Shown here one piece after another: positions 25,383-34,170 of a DNA stretch of 64,000 nt (within the stretch, counting starts at the first letter, position 1; each line of letters begins with the position of its first letter). The DNA is from GW2011-AR15 sp964428335. Lineage in GTDB: Archaea; Nanobdellota; Nanobdellia; Woesearchaeales; GW2011-AR15. The position numbers and the translations under genes were made by a program. The DNA is taken from the NCBI GenBank assembly GCA_964428335.1, contig CAYRXW010000002.1, forward strand, positions 199,088 to 263,087, in the 5' to 3' direction. A model generated the notes under the pieces. The model had not been told where the DNA came from and searched no databases. It saw only the letters and a list, made by a program, of their open reading frames with translations.

Positions 25383-26615
25383 ATGAAAAGGCATTTTTAC
25401 TTGTATTTCTTTTTAACTGTTATTTTCTGTTCTGTTGCTTACGCAGAATATTCTTGCGAAGGCTGCAATGTCTTACTAATTACATTTGATTCATTAAGGG
25501 CTGACCATCTTGGAATATATGGATATCCTAGAAATACTTCTCCTACTATTGACAGGTTATCCCAAGAGGGCATAGTTTTTGATGATTTTGTGCTAAACGG
25601 AGCAAGCACCTTTATATCATTGCCCTCATTATTTACATCAAGAAATCCTATTTTAAAAAAACTTACATTAAGAAATATTGAACAATATCAAAGCCATTAT
25701 TATTATAAAATTCCTTATTATGATATCACATCACCTTTGATATTCAGATTAAACGGTTATGATACATGGGCTTTTTCAAACAATTATATAATTGAAACAA
25801 ATATTTTTAAAGATTTTAATAACGTTATAAACTGCGAAACAACTACAGAAACAGCATGTACCACTTTAGCAATTGAACAGTTTTCAGAAAAAAGGTTTAT
25901 GCAATGGATACATTATGCCTCTCCGCATTTCCCTTACTCACCTAATTTTCCTTTCAATGAAACTTTTTTCAATGATTCTTTTTACGATCATAACTTCATT
26001 AATGAAACAATATACGATGCAGGTTATTATAAGCCTACTACATATCCTCTAGGCAAATACATAGCAGACTATGATGGTGAGATAAGACAGATTGATGCTG
26101 AAATAGGCAGAATTATAACAGCATTGGATGAGAAAGGAATATTAAACAGAACATTGATAATTATATCATCAGATCATGGCGAGGCTATGGGAGATTTTGA
26201 TATATATTTCCTGCACGGATTTTTGGCTGAACCTATAATAAGAGGCCCTTTAATAATATGGAACCCAAAGAACAAAGAAAGGCAAAAAATATCTGCTCAG
26301 ATAGATGGTGTAAGCCTATTCCCAACAATATTTGAGATTCTTGGTTTAAATCTGAAATACAAAAGAAATGGCATAAGTTTTCTAAACCTGATTACCAACA
26401 AGTCTTATGAGGAAAGGGTTGCGATAAGCCAAGGGTATGATCCAAAGATGAAATCCTATAGCTATAAGGATATAAAACTGCTTTGCTACGAGGGAGGATG
26501 CAAACTGTACAATGTTTCTAGCCATACGGATATATGGATCAGAAATATAGAAGATAAAAAAGACCTTCCTTCTATATTTTCAGGTATGTCTTTAAATATA
26601 CCCAAGGGCTCTTAA
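25383..26615 (+). CDS. Secreted sulfatase-family protein (Ser in place of the formylglycine Cys)
   Basis: A 410-residue alkaline-phosphatase-superfamily hydrolase. The ATG at 25383 lies about 25 nt after a TATA-like GTTTATAAATC and begins a signal peptide (KRHFYLYFFLTVIFCSVAYA). Metal-binding motifs include LLITFDSLRADHLGIYGY and IIISSDHGEAMGDF. The nucleophile region reads GASTFISLPSLFTSRNP; the position of the sulfatase Cys (CxPSR) is Ser79 and the Arg is Leu. It is therefore a Ser-type or non-sulfatase member (phosphodiesterase or phosphoglycerol transferase activity is possible). Surface glycan or lipid substrate is inferred. Confidence 0.75.
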   Translation: MKRHFYLYFFLTVIFCSVAYAEYSCEGCNVLLITFDSLRADHLGIYGYPRNTSPTIDRLSQEGIVFDDFVLNGASTFISLPSLFTSRNPILKKLTLRNIEQYQSHYYYKIPYYDITSPLIFRLNGYDTWAFSNNYIIETNIFKDFNNVINCETTTETACTTLAIEQFSEKRFMQWIHYASPHFPYSPNFPFNETFFNDSFYDHNFINETIYDAGYYKPTTYPLGKYIADYDGEIRQIDAEIGRIITALDEKGILNRTLIIISSDHGEAMGDFDIYFLHGFLAEPIIRGPLIIWNPKNKERQKISAQIDGVSLFPTIFEILGLNLKYKRNGISFLNLITNKSYEERVAISQGYDPKMKSYSYKDIKLLCYEGGCKLYNVSSHTDIWIRNIEDKKDLPSIFSGMSLNIPKGS

Positions 26616-26723
26616 TCTTTCTATCACAGAGCTATCAACACTATCTTTTCTTAATAAGATTAAGATTAGAAAAATCAAAGCAAGTAACATAATAATAATG
26701 ATTACAATATGTTTTTTCATCAT
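26592..26723 (-). CDS. 43-aa membrane microprotein with sulfatase-like C-terminal tail
   Basis: A minus-strand frame with start MMKKHIVIIIIMLLALIF, one membrane span (residues 5-24), and a tail ending SVIERLRALGYI. The closing LRALGYI motif is the characteristic last element of many sulfatases, here detached from any sulfatase domain. It overlaps the end of the convergent sulfatase gene by 24 nt. It could be a genuine microprotein or the residue of a degraded gene. There is no strong ribosome-binding site. Confidence 0.35.
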   Translation of the reverse strand: MMKKHIVIIIIMLLALIFLILILLRKDSVDSSVIERLRALGYI

Positions 26724-26918
26724 TTTTAAATCACTAATGTTTCAAGCATAGCTTTTTGGCAGTGGTATAATTAGACTGACCTATTACAAGATTAATTATA
26801 AAAGAGTCAATATAAGCTTTTTTATTCTGAAGAATGAAATTTCACTTGTCAATACTTGGAATAGAAAAGTATTAATACCTAATTAGTATAGGATTCACTA
26901 TATTAGTATCTCTATAAA
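26616..26918. other. Intergenic region, 303 bases
   Basis: Apart from most of the minus-strand 43-aa frame, the region is AT-rich. Short repeats of TTAGTAT and TATTAGTAT precede the His-rich gene at 26919, and a TATA-like CTATAAAATG directly abuts its ATG. No RNA gene or other frame is supported. Confidence 0.5.
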
Positions 26919-28682
26919 ATGAGCGGACATGATAGCCACGGTGGAGGGCATGATTCGCACGGGGGCGGACACGATGACCATGGTAGCCATGGCTCCGAAG
27001 ACTCACATGGTGGCGGACATGGAGGAGGGAAAGCCAAAGGAGGAGGACTGTTCTCGCTTTTCACTAAAAAAAAGAAAGAGCCGAGTGCAGATGAGATAAG
27101 GCATCATCTTCATGAATTAGAAGCAGAATATAAAGAAAAGATAAAGGCAGAGACAAAAGGGGATAAGATCCTAGAAAGGCTTCACGAATTTGGTTTTGCG
27201 CATGCATCAAGGGATAAAAAAGGCAATGTCACAGGCTGGTCAGGCCAGGAAGAATTTGAAAAAGTCCAGCACAGATTCGTAAAGACTGAGTTTCCTGAGC
27301 CAAACAGGAGATTTAGGCTGGTTTTAGAGTATCCAAGCTTTAATGTTGAAAACACCTATTATTGGTTCTTAAGGTATTATAACGAGACATGGGGATTTGA
27401 TAATGTAAAAAAAGTCATAGATACTAATGCAGCAAGTGTAGCATCTTCAAGCTTTGGAAACCTTCAGACAAGAATTGGGGCACAGCAAAACCAGGCTTCG
27501 CAATACCTAAAAGGAGTAAGCGAGATGATAAAAGGCCTGTTCCAGATTGTAAGAGAAGTAAGGGTTATTGATGAAAGGCTTCAGTATTACAAGGACAGCG
27601 ATGGGGATAAAGGAGGAATGCCTGAAAACCAGCTAAGTTCAGAAATAGTCTTAAAAGGCTTGTGGATTGACCAGGTTGAAGGAGGGGCAAAAAACCCAGG
27701 TTCAGTTTATGGCCTAGCACAAACAATTGGATTTACAATCCTGCCTGATTTATTCTTCAGGGTCAAAATAAGGGATAGAAGGACTTTGGAAAAGGATATT
27801 GAATCTTTGAAGTTTAACGATAAAGTAAAAGAAGTGCTGAAAAGGAAACTAAGGCAGTATTATGAGTGGAAATGGAGGACAAAAAAAGAGCTTTTGACAA
27901 GAAGGGATTTTGAAATCAAATACATGAAGCAGCATTACGATACAATAAAACTTTATATGGCATGGACAAAGCCTTATTTGAGGAACATAAGAAGGCTTAC
28001 ACTATATGAAAAAAATATGGACAACCCCCATATCATGCATTCATTTGAAGCACAGATAACAGAAATGGAAACCCTGTTCATCAGGGATGATTTTGACGCA
28101 GGTGGCTCAGCAGGCCATAGTGCAGCTGTCCTTTCTTTGCATATCTTTCACAGGGTAAGGCCGGAACTTTCAATGCACACAGCAGATTACCAGCATAAAG
28201 GGCCGATACTTACAGGCATGGCAGACATAACAATCAGGTCTTATACCTGGGACCATCACCAGATTGAGAACTACATAAAATACAGACAGGATGAAGACCT
28301 GGATTTAATGGCAAGCATAGATAAATCAGTCGAGGCAGCAATGAATTCTCTAGGAGATGATTTGAAAAAATACCTGATGGAAGCAGATCCAAATCTTTAC
28401 TTTCCCGGAAAAAACAAGGGACATGGGCATGATGAGCATGAAGGAGGAAAAAGCATACTTGATCCTTTCCTTTCAATATTCAAAGGGTTTGGTGAACTGT
28501 TTGGAAGCATGGGAGGAGCTCCTAAAAAGAAAAAAGAAAAAGGGCCTGATGCAAAAGCATTATTCAAGGCAGCGAAAGTGCATCATAGGGCACACCATTT
28601 TGCAGACGAGGCATGTTTTGAAGGATACCTAAGGTATAAGATGGGACCAGGAGGTAATCTATACTGGGTTGACCCAGGTTAG
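26919..28682 (+). CDS. His-rich 587-aa protein of unknown function
   Basis: The first ~45 residues are a low-complexity Gly/His/Asp tract (repeats of GGHDSHGG and GSHGSED), followed by GGLFSLFTKKKKE and a large mostly helical/alpha-beta region without a recognised family. A second His cluster occurs near residue 505 (NKGHGHDEHEGGKS), then another Lys-rich hinge (GGAPKKKKEKGPDAKAL), and the C-terminus ends with HHRAHHFADEACFEGYLRYKMGPGG. The His tracts suggest metal binding or buffering (zinc or nickel). Several GLF-x-LF segments next to Lys runs resemble membrane-contact helices. It is paired with another His-rich gene 27 nt downstream. Confidence 0.65.
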   Translation: MSGHDSHGGGHDSHGGGHDDHGSHGSEDSHGGGHGGGKAKGGGLFSLFTKKKKEPSADEIRHHLHELEAEYKEKIKAETKGDKILERLHEFGFAHASRDKKGNVTGWSGQEEFEKVQHRFVKTEFPEPNRRFRLVLEYPSFNVENTYYWFLRYYNETWGFDNVKKVIDTNAASVASSSFGNLQTRIGAQQNQASQYLKGVSEMIKGLFQIVREVRVIDERLQYYKDSDGDKGGMPENQLSSEIVLKGLWIDQVEGGAKNPGSVYGLAQTIGFTILPDLFFRVKIRDRRTLEKDIESLKFNDKVKEVLKRKLRQYYEWKWRTKKELLTRRDFEIKYMKQHYDTIKLYMAWTKPYLRNIRRLTLYEKNMDNPHIMHSFEAQITEMETLFIRDDFDAGGSAGHSAAVLSLHIFHRVRPELSMHTADYQHKGPILTGMADITIRSYTWDHHQIENYIKYRQDEDLDLMASIDKSVEAAMNSLGDDLKKYLMEADPNLYFPGKNKGHGHDEHEGGKSILDPFLSIFKGFGELFGSMGGAPKKKKEKGPDAKALFKAAKVHHRAHHFADEACFEGYLRYKMGPGGNLYWVDPG

Positions 28683-28709
28683 ATTGCTTTTTAAAATAAG
28701 TTGTAAAAA

Positions 28710-30956
28710 ATGAACGAATACTATTCTTCAATGGACAGGGAACTTCACGATTATTCTCCTAATCATTCATATGCTTCTCATGATTCCCATGGAGATGGTG
28801 GGCATGGAAACCATGAAAGGCATGATCATTTTTCTGGAACAAATTCCTCGCCAGGACAAGGCTCAGATAACTGGGGGCAAAACAGTCATGGCTCGCACGG
28901 AGATGGTGGGCATGGAGGTCACGGACATGATAATCATGGTGGAGGGCTTCATGATGCGCATGCAACAGGCAGGCACAGCGAGGAGATAAAGGAGATTGAT
29001 ACAGCTTTTGAAATTGGCGTTGATGAATGGGGAACTACAACAAACCCAAGGGAGCACCAGACAGAAGCACTAAAATCAAGGATATTTCATGGAGCAAACA
29101 GGGTTGAATTGACTTTCTTTGGAGCGCAGAAAGGTAACAAGGAAGCAGCAACTCCGGAAACATTTGGAGCAAGGGAAAGAAGGGATATGAGGGAACTTGC
29201 AGAAATAAACAATATCCAGACAACAACACACGCAACAGTAAATGTACAAGGCCTTTCAGGATTAAATATGCAACAGGGGATGTTTTCAGATGACCAGAGG
29301 AAAAGAAGCATTGAGGAAATAAAAAAAGCAATACATTTTGCAGCAGAAGCAACAACAGGAGGCGCAATTGTCTTTCATACAGGTGAAGCTCCAAGATATA
29401 TGCATGGAAGAAAATGGAATGGGGACAAGGATGTTGAATTTGAGATGTATCCTGAGGAAGATATCAGGAAAGTAACATATCTTGCAGATCCTCTTTCCAA
29501 AAGATTGGTTGCACAGATTAGCGGAGTAGATAAGATTGCAATGCCTATTTTTAGGACAGACAAGAGCGGAAATATAGAATATCTGAAAGATGAAAAAGGA
29601 AACGAGGTTTTTGACGAGCAGCTAAAAAGAGTTGACAGGCTTCATCAAGGTAGAGTTCCTTTATATGAGACAGACTCAAATGGGGACATCAGGACACAGA
29701 TGATAACTTTCCAGGAGTTTGAGCGCAAGAAATTAGAAGAATACAAAAAAAAGCACCCTGAATGGAACCACACAAAAGTAGAAGAAGAAGTAGCAAAGGA
29801 TTTCTTTCACCAGCAGAAGTTCGTTGATGTCATGTATAGCCTAAACTTTGGTATAAGAAGCGAAAGGGAATATAATGAGCTTATTGAGCAAAGGCAGAAA
29901 ATCATGGACTCACTCAAGTTCTATAAGGAACTACAGGAAAAAGTTCCAAAAGATGAATGGTGGAAATTCAAGAAACAGGGTTATCAAAGGAGCCTATTCA
30001 CTCCTCCTGATGAAGAAGATCCAGTCGAATATCTGGCTAAAAACCTAAAAGAGAACGAAAGGGCGATTGCATATACAAAAGAGCTAGCTTTGCACGGTAG
30101 AAGAACAGCTCTAGAACAGCTTGACCAGGTAGAAAGATCAAAGCTTGCTGACCAGTTTGCTATTGGTCAATCTGCTCAGTCAATGGGAGATTTGGGAGTA
30201 TATACCTGGGAGATGAATGAAAGGGCAAAGAAAAAGCAGGGTATTTCAAATTTCAACTTAAAAAACGATTTGTACCTTGCTCCTGAAAACTTGTTCCCTG
30301 AGATGTATGGCGCGCATCCAGAAGAGCTTAAGACACTTGTATTAAAAGGAAGGGAAGAGATGGCAAAGCAGCTGCAGTCAAGGTACCATATGAATAAGGA
30401 AAAAGCAAGTGAGCTTGCAAAAAAGCACATAAAGGCAACATTTGACATAGGTCATATAAACGTCTGGAGAAAATATTTCAAATCAAAAGAAGGAGAGTCT
30501 TTGGAAGACAGGGACAAAAGGTTTGACGGATGGGTGCTAAAGAAGACAAAAGAGCTGCTGGATCAGGGAATCATCGGGCATATACACGTCAGCGATAACT
30601 TTGGGTTTGATGACGAGCATTTAACTGCAGGGGATGGTAATGCTCCAATAAAACAGTTCATTGCACAGGCAAAAAAGCAAGGCTTTAGTGAATTCATAAT
30701 TGAATCAGGATCATTTAACCCGATGACTTCAATGCCCGACACATGGATGCATTTTGATAGTCCAGTCTATGGGCTTCATGTTCCAGGGTTTACTAAAGAC
30801 AAATGGACAGATCCTTCAATTTCAGGCCGTGGATTTAACAGCGTTTACAGGTCATATTTTGGAAAGACAGAAGGTCCAAGGTATTTAGTTGGGGATATGT
30901 CTCCAAGCGAGGATTTCAAAGGCGCTCCGTTCTATACAGGCATGCCGATGGAATGA
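28710..30956 (+). CDS. His-rich protein with xylose-isomerase/AP-endonuclease-like TIM barrel
   Basis: A 748-residue protein. The N-terminal ~95 residues are a Gly/His/Asp/Ser tract like that of the upstream gene (HDSHGDGGHGNHERHDH, GHGGHGHDNHGGG). From about residue 105 a TIM barrel of the sugar-phosphate isomerase/endonuclease IV superfamily is visible: IQTTTHATVNVQGLSG, GGAIVFHTGEA, KATFDIGHINVWRKYF, IIGHIHVSDNFGFDDEHLTAGDG and FIIESGSF. The Glu/Asp/His metal ligands of this fold (HTGE, DIGH, HVSD, IIES) are in place. The barrel is interrupted by a ~250-residue helical insert. Reaction unknown; endonuclease, isomerase and epimerase are all possible. Confidence 0.65.
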   Translation: MNEYYSSMDRELHDYSPNHSYASHDSHGDGGHGNHERHDHFSGTNSSPGQGSDNWGQNSHGSHGDGGHGGHGHDNHGGGLHDAHATGRHSEEIKEIDTAFEIGVDEWGTTTNPREHQTEALKSRIFHGANRVELTFFGAQKGNKEAATPETFGARERRDMRELAEINNIQTTTHATVNVQGLSGLNMQQGMFSDDQRKRSIEEIKKAIHFAAEATTGGAIVFHTGEAPRYMHGRKWNGDKDVEFEMYPEEDIRKVTYLADPLSKRLVAQISGVDKIAMPIFRTDKSGNIEYLKDEKGNEVFDEQLKRVDRLHQGRVPLYETDSNGDIRTQMITFQEFERKKLEEYKKKHPEWNHTKVEEEVAKDFFHQQKFVDVMYSLNFGIRSEREYNELIEQRQKIMDSLKFYKELQEKVPKDEWWKFKKQGYQRSLFTPPDEEDPVEYLAKNLKENERAIAYTKELALHGRRTALEQLDQVERSKLADQFAIGQSAQSMGDLGVYTWEMNERAKKKQGISNFNLKNDLYLAPENLFPEMYGAHPEELKTLVLKGREEMAKQLQSRYHMNKEKASELAKKHIKATFDIGHINVWRKYFKSKEGESLEDRDKRFDGWVLKKTKELLDQGIIGHIHVSDNFGFDDEHLTAGDGNAPIKQFIAQAKKQGFSEFIIESGSFNPMTSMPDTWMHFDSPVYGLHVPGFTKDKWTDPSISGRGFNSVYRSYFGKTEGPRYLVGDMSPSEDFKGAPFYTGMPME

Positions 30957-31007
30957 GAGCTAAAAAGATAGATAAAATTATAAACTTCAAAACTAAAGGT
31001 AATAAAA

Positions 31008-31817
31008 ATGGAAGCGGAAATAAAAGAAAAGAAGCTCGATTCAAAAAATAAGAAGGAATATCCAAAAGACGACTTGGATTACGCATATAAATTTTCAGCA
31101 GAGATATCAAAAGAAGCAGGAGAATATGTAAAAGGAGTTGTGTTGTTTGGAAGCAGGGCAAGAAAAAGCACAAGCCCTCATGACATAGATATCCTTGTCA
31201 TACTTGATGACATCTCAATTTACTTAACAAAGGAATTTGTCCAGGCATACAGGATAATTGTCCAGAACCTGGTTGCAAAAATAAGCACAAGGCTTCATAT
31301 CACAACATTCAAATACACTTCTTTTTGGGAATTTGTAAGGAATGGGGATCCTATTGCTATAAATATCTTAAGGGATGGAGTCCCGATAATTGACAGGGAA
31401 TTTTTCAGGCCTCTGCAACTTTTATTATATCAGGGCAGGATAAGGCCTTCAGCAGAAAGTGTCTGGACATATTATGCAAAAAGCGAAAGGACACTGCAGA
31501 ATTCCAGGTTCAATATGATTTCAGCAGTCATGGACCTCTATTGGGCAGTGATTGACGCAAGCCATGCAGCTTTGATGAAACTAAATGAGATACCACCTTC
31601 ACCTTCACATGTGTCAGACATGGTAGATGAAAAACTGGTCAAGACAAGCCTTATAGAAAAAAAATACTCCCAGACAGCAAAGAAGTTCTATGACCTAAGC
31701 AAGAAAATAGAGTACAGGGAGATAAAAGAAATAAAGGGAGCAGATTATGACAAGCTATATAAGGAAGCAGAAGACTACGTAAAAAGGCTTAGGGTTTTCA
31801 TTGAGGACTATAAATAG
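31008..31817 (+). CDS. Nucleotidyltransferase-domain protein
   Basis: A 269-residue protein with an N-terminal pol-beta-type nucleotidyltransferase domain: VKGVVLFGSRARKSTSPHDIDILVILDD gives the GS (48-49) and the metal-binding DID pair (Asp59, Asp61). A helical C-terminal domain of about 140 residues (SAESVWTYYAKSERTLQNSRFNMISAVMDLYWAVIDASHAALMKL) resembles HEPN-like or substrate-binding helical domains. AAAGGTAA precedes the ATG. It is 51 nt after the His-rich barrel gene and co-oriented. It might modify a protein, tRNA or small molecule; minimal NTase/HEPN toxin-antitoxin relatives are an alternative. Confidence 0.7.
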   Translation: MEAEIKEKKLDSKNKKEYPKDDLDYAYKFSAEISKEAGEYVKGVVLFGSRARKSTSPHDIDILVILDDISIYLTKEFVQAYRIIVQNLVAKISTRLHITTFKYTSFWEFVRNGDPIAINILRDGVPIIDREFFRPLQLLLYQGRIRPSAESVWTYYAKSERTLQNSRFNMISAVMDLYWAVIDASHAALMKLNEIPPSPSHVSDMVDEKLVKTSLIEKKYSQTAKKFYDLSKKIEYREIKEIKGADYDKLYKEAEDYVKRLRVFIEDYK

Positions 31818-31862
31818 CCCTTATGAATAGGTTTTAATATTACTTTTTTTTCTGAGCGTTTT

Positions 31863-32469
31863 ATGACCTGGAATTTCGAGATCCTAAGAGAAAATGCACC
31901 TCTAGGCTTTAAGCCGCTTGAGACACACTGCTTTTATTATGGTTCTCCACCAGCTACAAAATTCTCAAGCATGGTCGGCATAGACAATTATCTGGAAATA
32001 CCTAAAACATATCTGGGAAAGAACCAAAAATCCAGGAGAAAATGTTCTGATTGTAAAGCAGGAAACAAGAGGCTCTGAAAGGTTTTATGCATATCATCCA
32101 GATGACAGAAAGCTTTCAATGCTTTATGAGGTCTTAAGAAAACTATCAGATGAGTGGTATCAGGAAGATTCAATTCCTGACATTGAAACAATCTTAAGGG
32201 ATGATCGTGAATTCACAATTGACCCGAGGGATTTTGGTTATTTTGAAAAAACATTAACTGACAAATCAATGACTCTGGAAGCAAGGCATGATTCATGCAG
32301 AAAAACAGGAGATATTCTAGCATTGGCATATCTTGATTTTTTAAGGGAAAATTTTGAACTTAGAACTTCTTCAAAAGTTGATCATAAAAATATGGCAAAA
32401 CTCTATAAAATTATAAAAAAATATACAGGAATGAAAGATAAAACAATAGAGCAACCAAACTACAGATAA
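31863..32469 (+). pseudogene. Frameshifted gene of unknown function
   Basis: The ATG frame at 31863 runs to a TGA at 32078 (71 codons). From about 31985 the +1 frame continues without a stop to 32469 and carries the protein-like KHIWERTKNPGENVLIVKQ, then ERFYAYHPDDRKLSMLYEVL and a helical end. The first frame deteriorates into a basic tail over the same bases. Joining the two near 31985-32005 gives about 200 residues with no recognised family. This is either a true pseudogene, a base error in the assembly, or a +1 frameshift. A separate 116-aa frame from the ATG at 32119 is possible. Confidence 0.5.
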
Positions 32470-32470
32470 A

Positions 32471-33040
32471 CTATTTCTTCTTCTTATCGTTCACAATAAC
32501 TTTCTTGTAAGCGATAAATATCACTAGGGCAAGTTCCAGTGCAACTACAAGCACCCTTACAAACTTATTGAACTGCGAGAAATTCTGAATGGTTCCAAAC
32601 AACATCAAAAATATCCCTGAAAACATAAACCCTGTTCCTATGAACTCAATCTTATAATATACTCCAAATATTATTGCAATTGCTCCAATGATTGCAAGTA
32701 TGACAAACATATTGTCATTATATTTCCTTACAGCTTCATCATAATCCTTATTGCAGAAATCGCATTCAGTAAAGTACCTGCAACCAGTCTCATTCACTTC
32801 GTATTTTCCAAATCCGCCCTGTGAATTGCATTCATTCTCTTTTGTATAATCAACATTACATTCTTCATCCGGAAGCTGGGTCCTCACAGGGACTTTTTCA
32901 GGATAATATGCTGTGCAGAAAGTTTCATATTTCGGCCTTTCGTAAAATGCGTCAATAGTAACTAAAACAAGTGCGCTGAAAAGCACAAGAATCCCTATGG
33001 TTATTGCCGCTTCCTTTAAAGACATAGATACTTCAAACAC
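32471..33040 (-). CDS. Membrane protein with Cys-rich external loop
   Basis: A 189-residue protein with one N-terminal span (AAITIGILVLFSALVLVTIDAF), an extracytoplasmic loop holding seven Cys (including CTAYY, DEECN, ENECN, GCRYFTECDFC), and three C-terminal spans (FVILAIIGAIAIIFGVYY, GTGFMFSGIFLMLFGTI, FVRVLVVALELALVIFIAY) before a basic tail. The loop could bind metal or be disulfide-bonded. I recall similar 4-span proteins from uncultured archaea without known role. A Met at codon 6 is an alternative start. Confidence 0.6.
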   Translation of the reverse strand: MFEVSMSLKEAAITIGILVLFSALVLVTIDAFYERPKYETFCTAYYPEKVPVRTQLPDEECNVDYTKENECNSQGGFGKYEVNETGCRYFTECDFCNKDYDEAVRKYNDNMFVILAIIGAIAIIFGVYYKIEFIGTGFMFSGIFLMLFGTIQNFSQFNKFVRVLVVALELALVIFIAYKKVIVNDKKKK

Positions 33041-33102
33041 TTTCAGGTATATAAATCTTTAGTTGGAAGGTTTTAAGTATCTGAAAAAAAACCTATGTTT
33101 AA

Positions 33103-34170
33103 ATGATTGAAATTGATGGCTCAGTTTTTGAAGGAGGAGGACAGATGCTTCGTACAGCTCTTGCATTCTCAGCGTTTACAGGAGAATCATTTACAATGCT
33201 TAATATAAGGAAAAACAGGAATCAACCAGGTTTGAAGCAGCAGCACCTTACATGTGTTACAGCTGTGAAAAGCTTTTGCAATGCTTATACAGAAGGCGAG
33301 GAACTTGGGAGTACAAGCCTGAAATTCATTCCAAGGAAACTTGAATACAAAAATCAGGATATTGATATAGGCACAGCAGGCTCAGTAACGCTGCTTTTGC
33401 AATCCCTCCTTCCTTTTGCAATCTTTTCAAGCAGGAAAATAAAGATACAAATCAAAGGTGGGACAGATACGCAGCATAGCATGCCGATAGATTATTTTTC
33501 AAATGTTTTCATGCCTCACTTAAGGAGATACTGTGATTATAATCTGGAATTGGAAAAAAGGGGCTATTATCCTAAAGGTGGTGGCAATATAATCCTGAAA
33601 TTAAGACCAAAATATGCTTATGATGGGGATTTTTTAGGATTTATTGATAAATTAAGGAGAGAAAACATTTCAATTGACCTAACAAAAAAAGGGAAGCTGA
33701 TGGCAATAAAAGGCATAAGTCACGCGTCAAAAGACTTAATGGATGCAAATGTTTCAGAAAGGCAGGCAAGGTCAGCGGAGTTTGAATTAAGTGAATTCAA
33801 TGCAGACATCGATATCTCATATTCAGATACGCTTTCAACAGGAAGCGGCATAACTTTATGGGCGCTTTTTTCAAAAGGAGATGAGCTTGATTTTAATAAT
33901 CCTGTCATATTAGGAGCTGATGCATTAGGGGAAAGAGGGAAGAAGTCAGAGGTAGTAGGAAAAGAGGCAGCGCAGAAATTAAAAGAGTCGATACAGACTG
34001 AATTTCCTTTAGATAATTTCCTTGCTGACCAGATTCTTCCTTACATGGCAATATTTGGAGGGAATATCAAAGTTTCATTTATTACAGAACATGCAAAAGC
34101 CAATATGTATATTATTGAAAAGTTTCTTGGGAAGAAGTTTAGGGTTGAAGGCAATATGATTTCATGCTAG
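33103..34170 (+). CDS. rtcA: RNA 3'-terminal phosphate cyclase
   Basis: A 355-residue enzyme converting RNA 3'-phosphates to 2',3'-cyclic phosphates with ATP. Motifs: EIDGSVFEGGGQMLRTALAFSAFTG at the start, RNQPGLKQQHLTC, IDIGTAGSVTLLLQSLLP, GGTDTQHSMPIDYF, and the C-terminal TEHAKANMYIIEKFLG, whose His corresponds to the adenylylated His of the family. Length fits. It overlaps the convergent HAD gene by 4 nt. Confidence 0.93.
   Translation: MIEIDGSVFEGGGQMLRTALAFSAFTGESFTMLNIRKNRNQPGLKQQHLTCVTAVKSFCNAYTEGEELGSTSLKFIPRKLEYKNQDIDIGTAGSVTLLLQSLLPFAIFSSRKIKIQIKGGTDTQHSMPIDYFSNVFMPHLRRYCDYNLELEKRGYYPKGGGNIILKLRPKYAYDGDFLGFIDKLRRENISIDLTKKGKLMAIKGISHASKDLMDANVSERQARSAEFELSEFNADIDISYSDTLSTGSGITLWALFSKGDELDFNNPVILGADALGERGKKSEVVGKEAAQKLKESIQTEFPLDNFLADQILPYMAIFGGNIKVSFITEHAKANMYIIEKFLGKKFRVEGNMISC

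Noticed and set aside
28759..29394. His-rich and Leu-rich minus-strand frames opposite the second His-rich gene
   Set aside because: They mirror the Gly/His codon repeats and sense codon bias; the sense frame continues into a clear TIM barrel.
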